A stretch of DNA of 64,000 bases from Diploptera punctata (taxonomy: Eukaryota; Arthropoda; Insecta; Blattodea; Blaberidae), in the NCBI GenBank assembly GCA_030220185.1, contig JASPKZ010000419.1:3863501-3927500 (forward strand). Direction: 5' to 3'. Below the pieces are notes generated by a model. The model was given only the letters and a program-made list of their open reading frames with translations. It had not been told where the DNA came from and did not search any database. A program made the position numbers and the translations under genes. Positions 22,706 to 33,881 of the stretch are shown here, one piece after another. How positions within the stretch are numbered: the first letter of the stretch is position 1; every line of letters starts with the position of its first letter.

Positions 22706-23262
22706 AACTAAAAATTAAAAAATAAATAATAGTTTAAAAAAACTGAAACAACACGCTTTATTAGAAAACCATACTAAGAAATTAAAAATAAATAATAGTT
22801 TAAAAAACTAAAACAACACGCTTTATAAGAAAACGGAACTAAAAAATTAAAACTAATTTTAATTTCCAACACGCTTGGGATGAAATTAAAGTGGTCAACA
22901 AAAAAAATCATCTCCAACACATCTAGAATAAAACTAGTGTTATCTAAAAAAAAATTACCATCAAAAGCGTGGGGTGCTTTTTATGGTTTTTACGTTTTCT
23001 TCTTAGAGACTTTAATTTGTCCAATATCTGTTTATTATCAAATATATTAATTGATATAGGGCACCCCACGCTTTTGATGGCAAAATATTTTTTTTAGATA
23101 ACTCTAGTTTTATTCTAGATATATTAGAGATTATTTTTTGTTGACAACTTTAATTTTATCCCAAGCGTGTTGGAAATTAAAACTATTTTTCATTTTTAGT
23201 TCGGTTTTCTAATAAAGCATGTTGTTTTAGTTTTTTTTAACTATTATTATTATTTATTTTTA
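22706..23262. repeat. fold-back element, about 200-bp arms
   Basis: Arms 22781-22977 and 23061-23262 are imperfect inverted copies (AGCGTGGGGTGC against GCACCCCACGCT at the inner ends; AACACGCTT with ATAAATAATAG outermost). The loop is 22978-23060. The outer part of the left arm is duplicated at 22706-22780. There is no ORF. It lies inside the composite Tc1-type element. Confidence 0.9.
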
Positions 23263-23329
23263 CCTTGTCTTCCTCAACTGCTTAACATTTTCGTTAATTT
23301 TACTTTAGGCCTTTCGATGCATGCTTCAT

Positions 23330-23578
23330 CTTCTGGAGTTGTTGTATTGAATTAACTGTATGTCTAATAGAGGGTTTTGCTCATTAGGCATATTTTCGTT
23401 GAGAATGTTTGTATTTTTGGCCTTCTTGATAATTTCGATTTCTTCTAAAATGTTAATTTTGTGTCTGTTATTTTCCCTGTGTATAATTTACATTGTATTA
23501 TCGATATTGTTGAAACTGTGGCCGCTTTCTGAAATGTGTTTAGCTAAATTTGATTTGATTGTTAAAGGAGAAGACAAA
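23330..23578 (-). pseudogene. PLE GIY-YIG C-terminal fragment
   Basis: The minus-strand reading gives AKHISESGHSFNNID, then an IIHRENN-like stretch, KINILEEIEIIKKAKNTNIL and LNENMPNEQNPLLD. It matches in order and spacing the PLE tails at 34.5-34.9 kb and 54.9-55.1 kb (IHRENILAKINIFEDLEI, LLNENAPQSN). It is truncated and lies inside the Tc1-type element. Confidence 0.8.
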
Positions 23579-23830
23579 TCAAATTTCGCTGCTCACCTGA
23601 TTTAAATCCAATCGAAAATGTGTGAGCTAAGATGAAAATAGAGATGAACTCTAATTGGCCTGCAGATGCACGAAAGACGAAAGATCGCTTATGCCACAAA
23701 TTCAAGACGCATGGGATGCTCTAGACGTGCCTGTAGAAATTTGATTGCATCAATGCTCCGAGGATTGAGGGCGGTAATGGATGCTGAGGGTTCATACACC
23801 GGATATCAATTTTGTTACACTTTTCATTTT
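23579..23830 (+). pseudogene. Tc1-type transposase C-terminal remnant
   Basis: The reading CSPDLNPIENV, a stop in place of W, then AKMKIEMNSNWPADARKTKDRL carries the third catalytic block (SPDLNPIE, ending in E as in DD34E enzymes) plus the following helix. Later residues are frameshifted. It is the only transposase trace in the 21.9-24.2 kb element. Confidence 0.82.
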
Positions 23831-23984
23831 AGAAGATATTATTTTCTTTCTTCTTTTAATTATTAGAAGGTTTTCATTTATGTGTTTTGTGTGCGCATTA
23901 AAGCCATAAAACTCAAATATAAAATTAAATATGAAACTATATTACAGGCGAAATGCTATCCTAACATTCAGTAAAAAAAAAAAT

Positions 23985-24052
23985 AGAACGGGAATCGAAC
24001 CTGTGAAATTACGAACGCAGATGTTGCGAGTTAAACCTCTCGACCACGGAAA
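23985..24052 (-). repeat. tRNA-like unit inside the Tc1-type element
   Basis: On the minus strand: TGGTCGAGAGG (A-box-like) and GGTTCGATTCCC (exact B box), followed by a T run that could stop Pol III. The same unit lies at the same place in the second copy (63843-63913). The acceptor stem does not close, so it is tRNA-derived and not a working tRNA. Confidence 0.7.
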
Positions 24053-24544
24053 CACACAAGCTCTTTCTTTTATATTACGTGAGTGTGTACAGCGTTAACT
24101 AGCAAACATCACAATACAATTACTGAAGACGTGTTAATGTGAATAAGGCTTCTGCGAGTGCTCACGAAGTTCCCCGATCGGTTGATAGAATCAAGAGATG
24201 ACTCATTTTTTGTGTAAGGGTGTACGTAATAATAAAGTTCACAATGAATTTATTTACAAAGGATATTATTTTGTGTCACTTAATTTACCCCACACCGCAC
24301 CGCTCCGAATCTCTGAAATACCCAACCCCGGAGTAAATGATCTACAAGAAACACTGCACACACAGTATGTATATGCGTGTATGTATGTGTTAAATGTAAA
24401 TGTACCCTTAACCCAGATATCTTAAATTAGAATCAAGTGAACGGACAGTTCCTCAACGGTTTGTGCTGTTTAGTTTTCGGCCGGCGGTTGGTTTAGGTGA
24501 ATGAGCGACCCCCGGTAACCGGCTGATAAGTCACGGCGTTTCAC

Positions 24545-25500
24545 GAAATTGTAACTTACTAGCTAGTACCCGGCGTGCGCTACTACGCCTAAATAAATGA
24601 AAATTAATGTGCTTTTATATTTAATTGAATAAGTAAAAGGAAAAATAATTATAAATGTATATTTTCTAGATACCCCGTGCTGATTACCCGGCGTTGCCCG
24701 TGAATCTACTTATCCCGATCTTCTTGACATAAATGGGCTAAAATACGAAAATTAATGTGTTTCATGTTTAGTTAAATATGTATGCGGAAGAATTTATATC
24801 GTAATTATTTTTAGATACCCTGTGCTGTTTAACCGGCGTTGCCCGGGAATCTACTTATCTCGATCTTCTTGGCATAAATGACCTAAAAGACAAAACTCGT
24901 TATTGTCAGTTATCCGTAAAAGAATGTCCGCCATGTGCTCCTATGCTTGCACAGGAATCTACGTACTTGTTTCTTGGCATCAATGAAAGACAAAAATGGT
25001 TATTGTGAGTTATCCGTAAGAGATAGACATTGCTGTTGCGGACTTTTTGTAAAGTTTTTTGAGATATTAAATTCTGTGTACATTAATTTTGTGTATTTGT
25101 TATGGTTTAGGCAGCGTAAGCCATTTAAGCGTCCAAAGAGCTACTTTTTTCACGTTTTCCACTACAAATGGCGATTTTTAACGGTGTAGGATTTGAGTGT
25201 CGCAACTCTCTTATAGTCTCTGTTCATCCCGGGAATCTTCTGAACATTTTGCAAAAAGTCCCATCACAATCGGATCAAAGGTATGGCCGCGCATGAAGTA
25301 CGAACAAAGAAACATATAAACAAACAAACATTCATTTTTATATATTAGATGTTCATCCCGGGAATCTCCTGAACATTTTGCAAAAAGCCCCCATCACAAT
25401 CGGATCAACGGTATGGCCGCGCATGAAGTACGAATAAACAAACATACAAACAAACAAACATTCATTTTTATATATTAGATATCCGTATTTACTAACCATA
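24545..25500 (+). repeat. dispersed repeat with tandem 3' duplication
   Basis: It begins around TAGTACCCGGCGTGCGC, a start found in many insect repeat copies. CCCGGCGTTGCCCG segments recur at about 24685 and 24833. The 3' part is duplicated in tandem: 25222-25350 and 25351-25480, about 130 bp each, both from GTTCATCCCGGGAATC to TTTATATATTAGAT. No coding motif; class not determined. Confidence 0.7.
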
Positions 25501-25970
25501 TTATATTGAATTGTATAATAATTATTACCTGATTACCCGGCATTGCTCAGGTATTTTTATTCCAAATTTCGTACTCGGTTAATATTTGTTCTTCCTCTTA
25601 CTGCCTTTACAGATGAGGTGCGAACATAGACTTAAACGGAAATTCATCTCAGTGACAGCGATAACTGTGGATGTATCACCTATATCGTTCCTTTATTATT
25701 ATTCCAACATGTCAGCTCTTCACATCGCGCTAATGATGCTAGAGAACAATCCTGGTCTTACATGTCATCTGGACTGTCACCAATGAGCTTAGCGACATCA
25801 AAAAATATGGATTTGATACTAATAACAAGGCTAGGATTTCTGCAAATACAAATTAGATTTTACTTTAGTTAAGGTTAAAATGTCTTTGTGTGTTTATCAA
25901 TTAGGATATTTGTAGCCGTTGAAACTTATTTGCTTTTCCAGATTTATCCATATTTCAGGGAGTATTACAT

Positions 25971-26279
25971 CCATCCATAGTAATTCTGTCCGAGGGCAGG
26001 TCTTTCACCGCAATCATAGCATTTTCATGCTATGCTTTGCAGCTTTACTAGGGAATCGTATGTGTGGTAGCTTCCCGTTGCTTTCCACACCGGTGAAGGA
26101 TGATGGCCTGATGATATTTTTTTTCGGGGACCGTTGGACCCTAAGTTTCCATACATTTGTCTTACAGTGAGGAAAAACCCCGAAATAAACCTCACCCAGG
26201 AGCCTGTCCTGACCGGGAATCGAACCTGGACCCGCTGCGTGACAAGGCAGCACGCTACCTTGTGACCACAGCGGTGGAC
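25971..26279 (-). repeat. SINE family A with 12-bp TSD
   Basis: A full minus-strand copy bounded by GGAGTATTACAT at 25959-25970 and 26280-26291. The head at the high end has B box GGTTCGATTCCC on the minus strand (one mismatch here), and the tail begins CCATCCATAG. The short ORFs over it are repeat-derived. Confidence 0.93.
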
Positions 26280-26403
26280 GGAGTATTACATATGTGTATG
26301 TATTTTAGAAACATGTCACATATATTTGTATAACTGACCGTTTCAGTTTAATCATGGTCTAGGATATATTTTATGGTTTCAAAGCTCTTCTTATTACATT
26401 CTA

Positions 26404-26562
26404 TTCTATTCCGTAGTGTTCTGCCCTAAGGCAGTCTTTCACTGAATTTTAATGTTATGTATGCTTCCCAGCTTTACTAAAGAATTATAGGTGTGGAAGC
26501 TTCCCGTTGTTTTCCACACCGGGGATGATAATGGTGATGTTGATGGCCTGATGATGTCTTTT
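26404..26562 (-). repeat. SINE family A, tail fragment
   Basis: It shares GCAGTCTTTCACTG, CAGCTTTACTA and TTCCACACCGG with the full copies but lacks the tRNA head. A 5'-truncated old copy. Confidence 0.82.
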
Positions 26563-26837
26563 AAATGTTATTTTACTGGCATCTGTATTTTAAAAGAGGA
26601 TTGAATTTCAATGGTGTTTTGAAAATAAGTGTTGTAGACACATTCTTTGTTTAGTTGCCGAGACTCGACTTCGGCGACATCAATCAATCTCCCGTGGCAA
26701 TAGGATTTATTACACCTCGTCGTGGAAATGGAAACCGTAATGAAATGCATAAAGCTGAAGATCTTGATGATACTGAACAATGGAAGTGCCTCAGATTAAT
26801 TTGGATATTAGGTTTAGTGACAGTAAATGTCATGGTT

Positions 26838-27017
26838 TTTCATAAGCAATGCCACGAGTGATTTCCAAATTATCGATAAATTCACGACTCACGAAGTGAA
26901 TTTATCTAGAGGATTTGGAAATCAAGAGTGGCATTTGATATGACTATTTAACGTATAAAATTAAGCTGTTTACTCACAAATCATAATTAAAAACAGTTAT
27001 TTTAAAATATTTATATA
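26838..27017 (+). repeat. dispersed repeat M, left part
   Basis: It matches, inverted, 33370-33515: ATAAGnAATGCCAnGAGTGATTT, TTTATCTAGAGGATTT, AAGCTGTTTACTCACAAATCA and TTTTAAAATATTTATATA. The right part resumes at 28580 after the inserted Tc1 element and matches on. No ORF motif. Class unknown. Confidence 0.85.
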
Positions 27018-28579
27018 CACTGCTCAAAACAATTAGAGGAACACTATGAAATATGCAAATATTTTTTCATTAGATAAAGGTACAAACATGAAATTAATAA
27101 AGTACATTATTTGTGGTTATTTATTTATTTATTTATTTATTGCTCATATCAGTAAAAACAAATGAATAACGCTGACAATTAACTTTTCAAATAATTCCGC
27201 TATATAAGCAATTGAATATTGTGTTTATTTTTCAAAGTTAAACACTCGTTATATAGAGTTAGTATCGTGTATGGCCTCCACGACATTCGATGACAGTTTG
27301 GCACCTTCGTGACATGCTCCCAATAAGATTCTGGATTTCCTCTTGCGGGACATTCTCCCATTCCTCCTTCAGAGCATCTCCAAGTTGCTGCAGAGTTTGT
27401 GGAGCTTGATGTCGGTTCCTGACCTTCCTGTCTAGAAGATCCCACAAGTGTTCAATAGGGTTGAGGTCTGGGCTGACCGCTGGTCACTCCATTACCTCAA
27501 TTTCATTCCTCCTCAGGAAATCCCTGGTGACAGCCACAGAATGTGCCCTGGCATTATCCTGCATAAACAGAAATCCAGGGCCTACTCCAATGGCAGCAGG
27601 TACTACATGCTCTTCCAGAACGTGCTCGATATACCGGACAGCATTCATATCGAGATCAGTCGCTGGGGAACAAGTACAAGGTCCGTACGATTGTTGTACG
27701 TAACTCCGGCCCACACCATTATGGAACCTCCTCCGAATCTATCAATTTCCTGTACAGCCTCTGCAGAAAATCTTTCTCCTGGCCGTCCCCACACCCTCAA
27801 TCGACAATCACAACGTGTAAGATGATACCTGGATTCGTCCGAGAAGAGCACAGACTCCCACTGGTTCAGGTTCCAATCACCATGGTTTTCAGCATACGTA
27901 CGTCTTGCTGCCTTATGCCCATTTGTTAAGCGTGGTTTTTTTAACGGGCCTTTTTGGACGAATATTCTCTTTCCTTAATCTGTTCCTTATGGTTTGGTCT
28001 GAAACCCGGATTCCGGAAGCCATATGAAGGTCATTCTGCAGGTCTTTTGCAGTTTTTGTACGCTGTCGAAGAGCAGAAAGAACAACGTATCTGTCATCCT
28101 GGGGGCTTGTTTTAAATTTACGGCCCTGGCCACGTCTTCTACAATACTGACCTGTCTCCCTGTGCCTGTTGCGTAACCTGGACATCACGGAAGGAGAAAC
28201 CCCAAGCTCTCTAGCCACTTGTCGCAGAGATTGACATTGTCTTAAAAGATGTAGAGCATGATACACTTCAAACTCATTTAAATGCCTCATTTTGTCAGAG
28301 ACTTCAATAAACAAGGCAATAATCAACATTCGTCACTATAGCAACATCAGGAAGCTTACCAATTAGAAGTGGCCAGTGCCTTCCAAAATAAAAAAAAATC
28401 TCTATATTTGTTATTTGAGGTAATTTCTCTGTATTTAGGCCATGGATCTTTAAAATTTATATCCAACGATAAAATTAATAATTCAATTTACATATTGTCC
28501 AACTTTCAGCATCACAGCTTTAAAAAACAATTACTTATTCAATTTATTACAAGTGTTCTTCTAATTGTTTTGAGCAGTG
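27018..28579 (-). mobile_element. Tc1-type DD34E transposon
   Basis: The ends CACTGCTCAAAACAATTAG (27018) and the inverted CTAATTGTTTTGAGCAGTG (28561-28579) are TIRs of about 28 bp with one mismatch, flanked by TA. The element is 1562 bp with the transposase on the minus strand. It interrupts repeat M; the uninterrupted copy at 33.4 kb shows the empty TA site. Confidence 0.95.
27259..28290 (-). pseudogene. Tc1-type transposase, broken
   Basis: The likely start is the ATG at 28290 (MRHLNEFEVYHALHLLRQC; an upstream in-frame ATG is at 28329). N-terminal HTH: RQVARELGVSPSVMSRLRNR; second HTH with RVSDQTIRNRLRKENI. After a frame break near 27915 come FSDESRYHL (first D), GRPGERF, GGGSIMVWAG, another break near 27655, then MQDNARAHSV (second D) and SPDLNPIEHLWD (E). 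I count 34 residues between D and E, the Tc1 signature. A TGG-to-TGA change at about 27483 adds a stop. The stop at 27259 follows RGGHTRY. Inactive, but only a few lesions. Confidence 0.92.
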
Positions 28580-29070
28580 TATTTAATGTGAATGACGATG
28601 TTTGAAAAACAAATGAGAAACGATTGGTAGGTTCATGTGCTTCTTTTGTTCATCACCATAAAGAACGAAAGTTCATCACTGCAACCAGATCATATTATTT
28701 ATTGCCAAAGGAACGCAATATTGTAAGAATGCACTCTAGTGGAGAAAAAATGAAACAAATCAAACTGTATATTAATTCATTTCTGATGTCCTATGACAAT
28801 ATATTATTTTTTCTGGAATGTTATTACCTGGGAAAAAAAACATTTAAGAAAGTGCAAACAGTGGTTTCTTTTTTTGATGGTATAGTGAATTGCTACAAAT
28901 GTTTTTATATTAAGTCCCGCATGCGCTATGTGCTGGCATTCATGCACTATATATAGAATGTGGTAGCCGTATTTCTTGCTGAGTCAGTCACTGCAAAATA
29001 ATGCTATGACCTATTCAGAATGTTAAAAAGGAGGTGCTTTCTTTATTATCACAAACTTTAGTTGGTACAT
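28580..29070 (+). repeat. dispersed repeat M, right part
   Basis: Continuation of the repeat broken by the Tc1 element. It matches 32990-33370 in inverted orientation (TATTTAATGT, GCAATATTGTAAGAATGCA, GAGAAAAAATGAAAC, GAGTCAGTCACTGCAAA, AAAAAGGAGG). A 110-codon frame across it (28624-28956) has no recognisable domain and lies within the repeat. Confidence 0.8.
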
Positions 29071-29424
29071 TCTAGGCGAAACACGACTGTGATTGGTTGT
29101 AAATAAAAAATCATTGTAACGTGATTGGTCATTGACCCCCATTTGGGGCATGAGTTAAATAGCCAGTGTAAACATGCTCACAACGGGACAGACAGAGACT
29201 TCATGGTAGTTAAGAATTTTAAGACTGATTTTGTTTTTTAATCTTGTCATAGTATGTAACTCTTTGGATAAGTATGTATTTCCAGTCGTAATAAAAATTT
29301 TGTTATGAATCTACTTTTCTTGGATAATTTACTTCAAATTATTGCTTGGAGGACAAGGGCTAAAAGTGACTCCTAATACAAAATTATAGTAGGGGCTAAT
29401 GTTTAGAATTGAATCTGTTCATAT

Positions 29425-29893
29425 TTTGAGGTAGCTTCCCGTTGCTTTCCACACCGGTAAAGGATGATGATGATAATGATAAGGATGATGATGATGGTGA
29501 AAGCCATATGACCGTTTGGGCCTTAAAGTTTTTCTGACATTTGTCTTACAGGTGAGGAAAAACCCCGACAAAAACCTCACCCGTAGCCTACCAGCCGGCT
29601 GCTGGCCTCATATCCACATGTGTCAATCACAGAGGTAGATGATCATCAGCCAGTGTGGGGGTGACTTGTGGTCAGCATGTCGAATCCTCCAGCCGTTATA
29701 GCTGGTTTTATCAACCTGGAGCCGCTACTTATTATAGCTATCAAATGCCTCATGATGCTGGGTGGGCATCGGTCCCATACTGGCCGAAATACCACGAGAA
29801 CATTTCTTCCCCCATGGAGACTCGAACCAGCGCAAGTCCCATAGCTCTGGACCCAGGTTTTCTGCCTTAACCACTCGGCTACGGCGCGGGACT
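29425..29893 (-). repeat. composite SINE with a tRNA-Ser/Leu-like head
   Basis: On the minus strand the head, starting at about 29893, has TAGCCGAGTGG (A box) and GGTTCGAGTCTCC (B box), both canonical. The other end, about 29425-29585, is body sequence shared with family A (GTAGCTTCCCGTTGC, CTTACAGGTGAGGAAAAACCCC). The copy joins a different tRNA head to the family-A body, either as a recombinant SINE or as one SINE inserted beside another. Confidence 0.8.
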
Positions 29894-29984
29894 TTCATTA
29901 TAATAATTATTATGTTAATGTCATTATAAAATGTTTATTATTATTATTACTATTTATTTTTTTTATATGAGATGTGGTTCAGAA

Positions 29985-30600
29985 AGCAAAGATTTAATAT
30001 TAGAAGATCAAAGGGGTATATTAAAGGATGTCATGGATTTGAGTATCTGGGAGTAAAATTAGATAAAGAGGATAAACAAGTAAGTGATATTAAGAACAGA
30101 ACAAGTATGGGTAGGGCAATAACATAAATGATGAATGGAGTCTTATGGAACAGACATATAACCATAAAAATAAATTACAAATATATAATTCAATAATTTG
30201 AAGTACTGTCACATATGGAGCTGAAGTTTGGAAATTCAACAAAAACTTAGAACAAAAACCTATGTCGATGGAAATGGATTTCATAAGAAGAGCAGCAATA
30301 TGTTCAGTATTAGAAAAAATAACAAATACTGTCATAAGACAAAAAATGAATAATAGATAATCAATAGTAGATTATATAAGATATAAGCAATTGAATTGGT
30401 ATGGGCATGTACGACGTATGCAAGAAGATAGGTAACCCAGAAAAACATTGGAATGGTGTCCACGTGGAAGAAGAAGGAAAGGAAGACCTCAAAATTCGTG
30501 GAAGCAAGAAATAGGAACTAGAATGAGAACAAGTGGACTGGAGGGCATGGAGTGGATGGATAGATACGAGTGGGGAAGGAAAATAAAACTTTACACACAC
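29985..30600 (+). pseudogene. RTE-type LINE C-terminal remnant
   Basis: Plus-strand traces in order: FEYLGVKLDKEDKQVSDIKN (about 30030-30095), GVLWNRHITIK, VTYGAE-like, LNWYGHVRRMQEDR (about 30392-30435) and WCPRGRRRKGRPQN (about 30452-30500). Many stops. This is the segment after the RT palm. Confidence 0.8.
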
Positions 30601-30639
30601 TTTAACGATATGTAAACATTAAAAATCTATATATAAATT

Positions 30640-30672
30640 AAAATTATTATTATTATTATTATTATTATTTAT
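30640..30672. repeat. (ATT)n microsatellite
   Basis: Trinucleotide run right after the RTE remnant. Confidence 0.95.
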
Positions 30673-31574
30673 TATTCGATGTAACGTGCATTATTCATAC
30701 TACATTATAGCTGATTGTAGAAGGACAGGTTTTAAATTATTTTAATGAATATCTTTGTGGTTTTAAATTTGAAGTGCCATACGAAAAAACTGATAAGTTG
30801 ATAAGAACAAAAAAACATTAAATATGAATGTGATATTTTGATAGGTAAACCGAGAGATGTTTATCTTTTTAAATGGATTGAAAGAGCTTAATTCATTTAA
30901 CACAAGTTTTGTTATGTGCAAGACAGTAATATTTGATCACTGGCTTTTTATTGTTCGTAACTCATTTCAAGTAATAGTTAGAGCTGAAACTAGAGATATT
31001 TTAACTTTAGGGGTTCATATTCTCCAAACAGATTGTACTTTATATCTGTATTTTTAAATTGGTTCTATACTATTGTAATTTTTACCAGAAATATTATATA
31101 GTGACTGCATATAATATTCCCAGTATAGTTAAAATATTTGAGCAGCTCCAAAAACCAGTTTGATAGTTATAAAGGGATTCCATGCTGTGTTTAATGTTCT
31201 TTTTACTCGAAGAGAAGGCAATGTGGTGTCACTCTCATTAAAATTCATAATTTATTACTTTTAATAACAAGCAGAATATTTCAAAATTTCTATTAATTGT
31301 GATATATTAAAATAACGATTTTGAGTATTATGCATAGTTAGATGAGATTTGTTACTTTAAATTGAAATATTATTTCAGATATTAATGTCAGATGATGTTA
31401 AATATTTGGAATTTTAAACTGGATTAAAGTTTGTGTAGGTGCTTACACAGGCATATAATAACAATTTTTGTTGAACGCATTGAAAACAACAAGCGAGATT
31501 AAAGAGAAGATTTTGATTTTTACAGAATTCTGAGAAAAAAATCACATTTGAAACTCGGTTACTGATAAAAGAAA

Positions 31575-32300
31575 ATGCACACTTTGATAGTAACATTTCG
31601 ACTCTTGTACTATTTCTCCAAGCTTATTGGAGTAGGATCGATTTTTGACGCTGGTAATCACAACTACCGGCTTTCTGTACCGGCACTTTTGTACAGTATA
31701 GTTTTAACAGCGCTAATAACATTTGGATCCTTATTTCAAATTCGTAATGGCTTGTCATATGTTCAGTTTGAGAGCGGAATAGTTGTCAAAATAGGTTACC
31801 ATTTAGTTCATTTAATATCTTCTCTTCATTATATAATGGTAATATTTCTTTCTTGGTTAAGAAGTCGCGAATTAGGAATTATTGCGACTAAAATGTTCTA
31901 CTACAATAATCTGCTTGTGAATCCTAAGATTATATCAAATAAAGAATTTTCTACTTTTCTACTTAAAATACTGCTAGTAGTAGCATATTTCATATATATG
32001 ATTGTTCGCAATCTGCAGACAATTATGGTTGAGTTTTACAGTTTTATTTATTTTATTGAATATGGATTTATTATATTTACGACATACTGTATATTAATAC
32101 AGTTTACCAGTTTCTTGAATTTCTATTTCCTCTTCTTTAAGATCATAAACAGAGAATTGAAACAAATCAAGATAGAATATTCAAATATTCACACGAGCAA
32201 GTCTTGTTTTTCTAAACATATTGAACAGCTCTGTTTTGCACATTATGTTAAAAAGCAGAATCCATATGGTGGCTCTCTCAAAGGAAAATTCAATTTGCAG
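31575..32300 (+). CDS. gustatory receptor, exon 1 (N-terminal 242 residues)
   Basis: First exon of an insect gustatory receptor (7tm_7 family), a plasma-membrane ligand-gated channel subunit of taste neurons with an intracellular N-terminus. The ATG at 31575 opens 242 codons. Hydrophobic segments that fit TM1-TM4 lie at about residues 33-54, 72-94, 128-148 and 162-186. The stretch ILIQFTSFLNFYFLFFKIINRELKQI matches in character the QF-T-F-x(n)-R-x-x-x-NREL region that is conserved in these receptors just after TM4. The frame runs on to 32351, but CAG|GTACAG at 32298-32306 is a good donor in phase 0. Exons 2 to 5 follow at 33538, 40548, 53323 and 62173. Exact ligand unknown. Confidence 0.85.
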
Positions 32301-32989
32301 GTACAGTCCGCTGTAACTTTTTTAACAAAATATATTACCTCCAGATTGTGATGCGTTGTTTTCTAACGTAATGTTTGTCTTAGTCTTTCAGTATAGAAGA
32401 CTTTTCTCAAATAAGATATGGATAAAAGAGATGGCGCTTGACCAATTGCTACATCATCGCGGTTGACTTAGTGCCGTGAAGAGCTATATTTAATTATCAC
32501 AGTAGTTTTGTCTTTAAGCCTATTATTTTCAATTTAAAATGTCTCTTCAAGAAACTTCATCGGCAGGGATATACGGATATAAAAAAGTATAAACACGACA
32601 CAAGTATACTACCACCAAAATTAAGTACTTTACACTCTATAAAATATTATTTTCTACTGAGTTTGTATTTTTTTCTTGGCTTGGATTTGGAATAGAAATG
32701 AATGAACATTGTGCTAGGATTCTAGCAAAGAAAGGAAATCAGATATGTGAGGGCACGGAGCCGCAATTGGAACTCATTGTGTTCCTTGGAATCTAATTTT
32801 ATCGTGTTGATCTGTATAGAATTCAACCCCTTATACGGCTGTGGTTGTGATATTAATACCGTAAAATTAAGTGTAAACATCATCTAAAATAATGCATCTG
32901 GTTTTGTCTTGCAGATATTTTTTCGTGTTACTATTTTTCCCTTTGTTTTTTATGTTGTTTATATTTTTTTACTGACTCGCAGGAATTTC

Positions 32990-33515
32990 ACTCATATCCG
33001 AGATCGAAAGCTCCTCCTTTTTAATATTCTTAACAGTTCAGAGCATTAATTTGCAGTGACTGACTCTCTAATAAATACGTTGAATATAGAAAATAATGAA
33101 CAGATTTCGTCAACCCATACATTTGATAATTGTGTGTTCAATAATTGTGTTTTTAAATAATGATTTTACGGAGTTGTTTCCTAAAAAAATAATTAATAAC
33201 CTATAATGTTTGTTATAACATACAGTTTGATGTTTCATTTTTTCTTCACTAGGTTGCATTCTTACAATATTGCGATCCTATTTGGCAATAAACAGTATGA
33301 ACAAGTTGCAGTGATGAACAAATGAAACATAACCAAACATTTATAATTTGTTTTCATACATCGCTGTTTACATTAAATATATAAATATTTTAAAACAACT
33401 ATATTTAAATAATGATTTGTGAGTAAACAGCTTAATTGTGTTTGTTAAATAGTCCTCACAAATACCACTTTTCGAAATCCTCTAGATAAATTGAAAATCA
33501 CTCCTGGCATTACTT
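32990..33515 (-). repeat. dispersed repeat M, inverted copy in intron 1
   Basis: Read on the minus strand it matches 26838-27017 joined directly to 28580-29060, without the Tc1 element. The join TTTATATATTTAATG shows the empty target site. Its end at about 33515 is just upstream of receptor exon 2. Confidence 0.85.
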
Positions 33516-33537
33516 ATGTTTTCTTGTGCGTCAACAG

Positions 33538-33881
33538 ACGTTCTCTAATGTCATGTTTTTATTACGAAGAGTCATGAGTGATGTTACAAGGAGGGATATT
33601 CTGACTTATGAACAGAGGGGAATTTTGAATTTTCAGGAGCTCGTAGAATTGCACGGGCGTGTTTGTGACGAGGTCAATAAGGTCAATGCTGCATATTCTG
33701 TACAATGCTGCTGGGAACAGCTGATAGATTCGTATCCTTTACTGTGTGCGTCTTCTGCATGTTCGTGTCGTTATTTTCTCATGAATCAAAAAACGACATA
33801 GCCATTTATTTTTCAATGTGCGCTTGGTGTACTGCCAACCTGTTCATCACAGTTCTGGGCTGTACATCCTGTTCTAATGAG
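33538..33881 (+). CDS. gustatory receptor, exon 2 (frameshifted)
   Basis: It begins after TTGTGCGTCAACAG (33524-33537) and ends at GAG|GTAAGT (33881/33882). The first part reads FQELVELHGRVCDEVNKVNAAYSVQ, the family's conserved L-x-x-LH-x-x-x-C-x-x-x-x-x-VN segment before TM5. The second part, one frame over, reads LLGTADRFVSFTVCVFCMFVSLF (TM5) and IYFSMCAWCTANLFITVLGCTSCSNE (TM6 region). The frames meet near 33703-33708, where one base is missing. The exon is 344 bp, whereas 345 would give 115 codons in phase 0. Either the gene is a recent pseudogene or the assembly dropped a base. A copy of repeat M ends about 22 bp before the splice acceptor. Confidence 0.85.

Larger units (their letters stand above)
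21861..24222 (+). mobile_element. composite Tc1-type element with nested insertions
   Basis: Both ends carry inverted CACCCTT...GAGTCATCTCTTGA termini of about 34 bp (21861-21895 and 24189-24222), flanked by TA (21859-21860 and 24223-24224). Inside are a decayed Tc1-type transposase end (about 23580-23830), a fold-back, a PLE fragment, a G/C tract, a tRNA-Tyr-like relic and a tRNA-like unit near the right end. The end of a second copy is at 63667-64000. The element is 2362 bp. Confidence 0.85.

Noticed and set aside
27448..27825. 125-codon plus-strand ORF
   Set aside because: Antisense of the Tc1 transposase core.
28624..28956. 110-codon ORF
   Set aside because: Lies within repeat M, has no domain, and its inverted homologue at 33 kb does not keep the frame.
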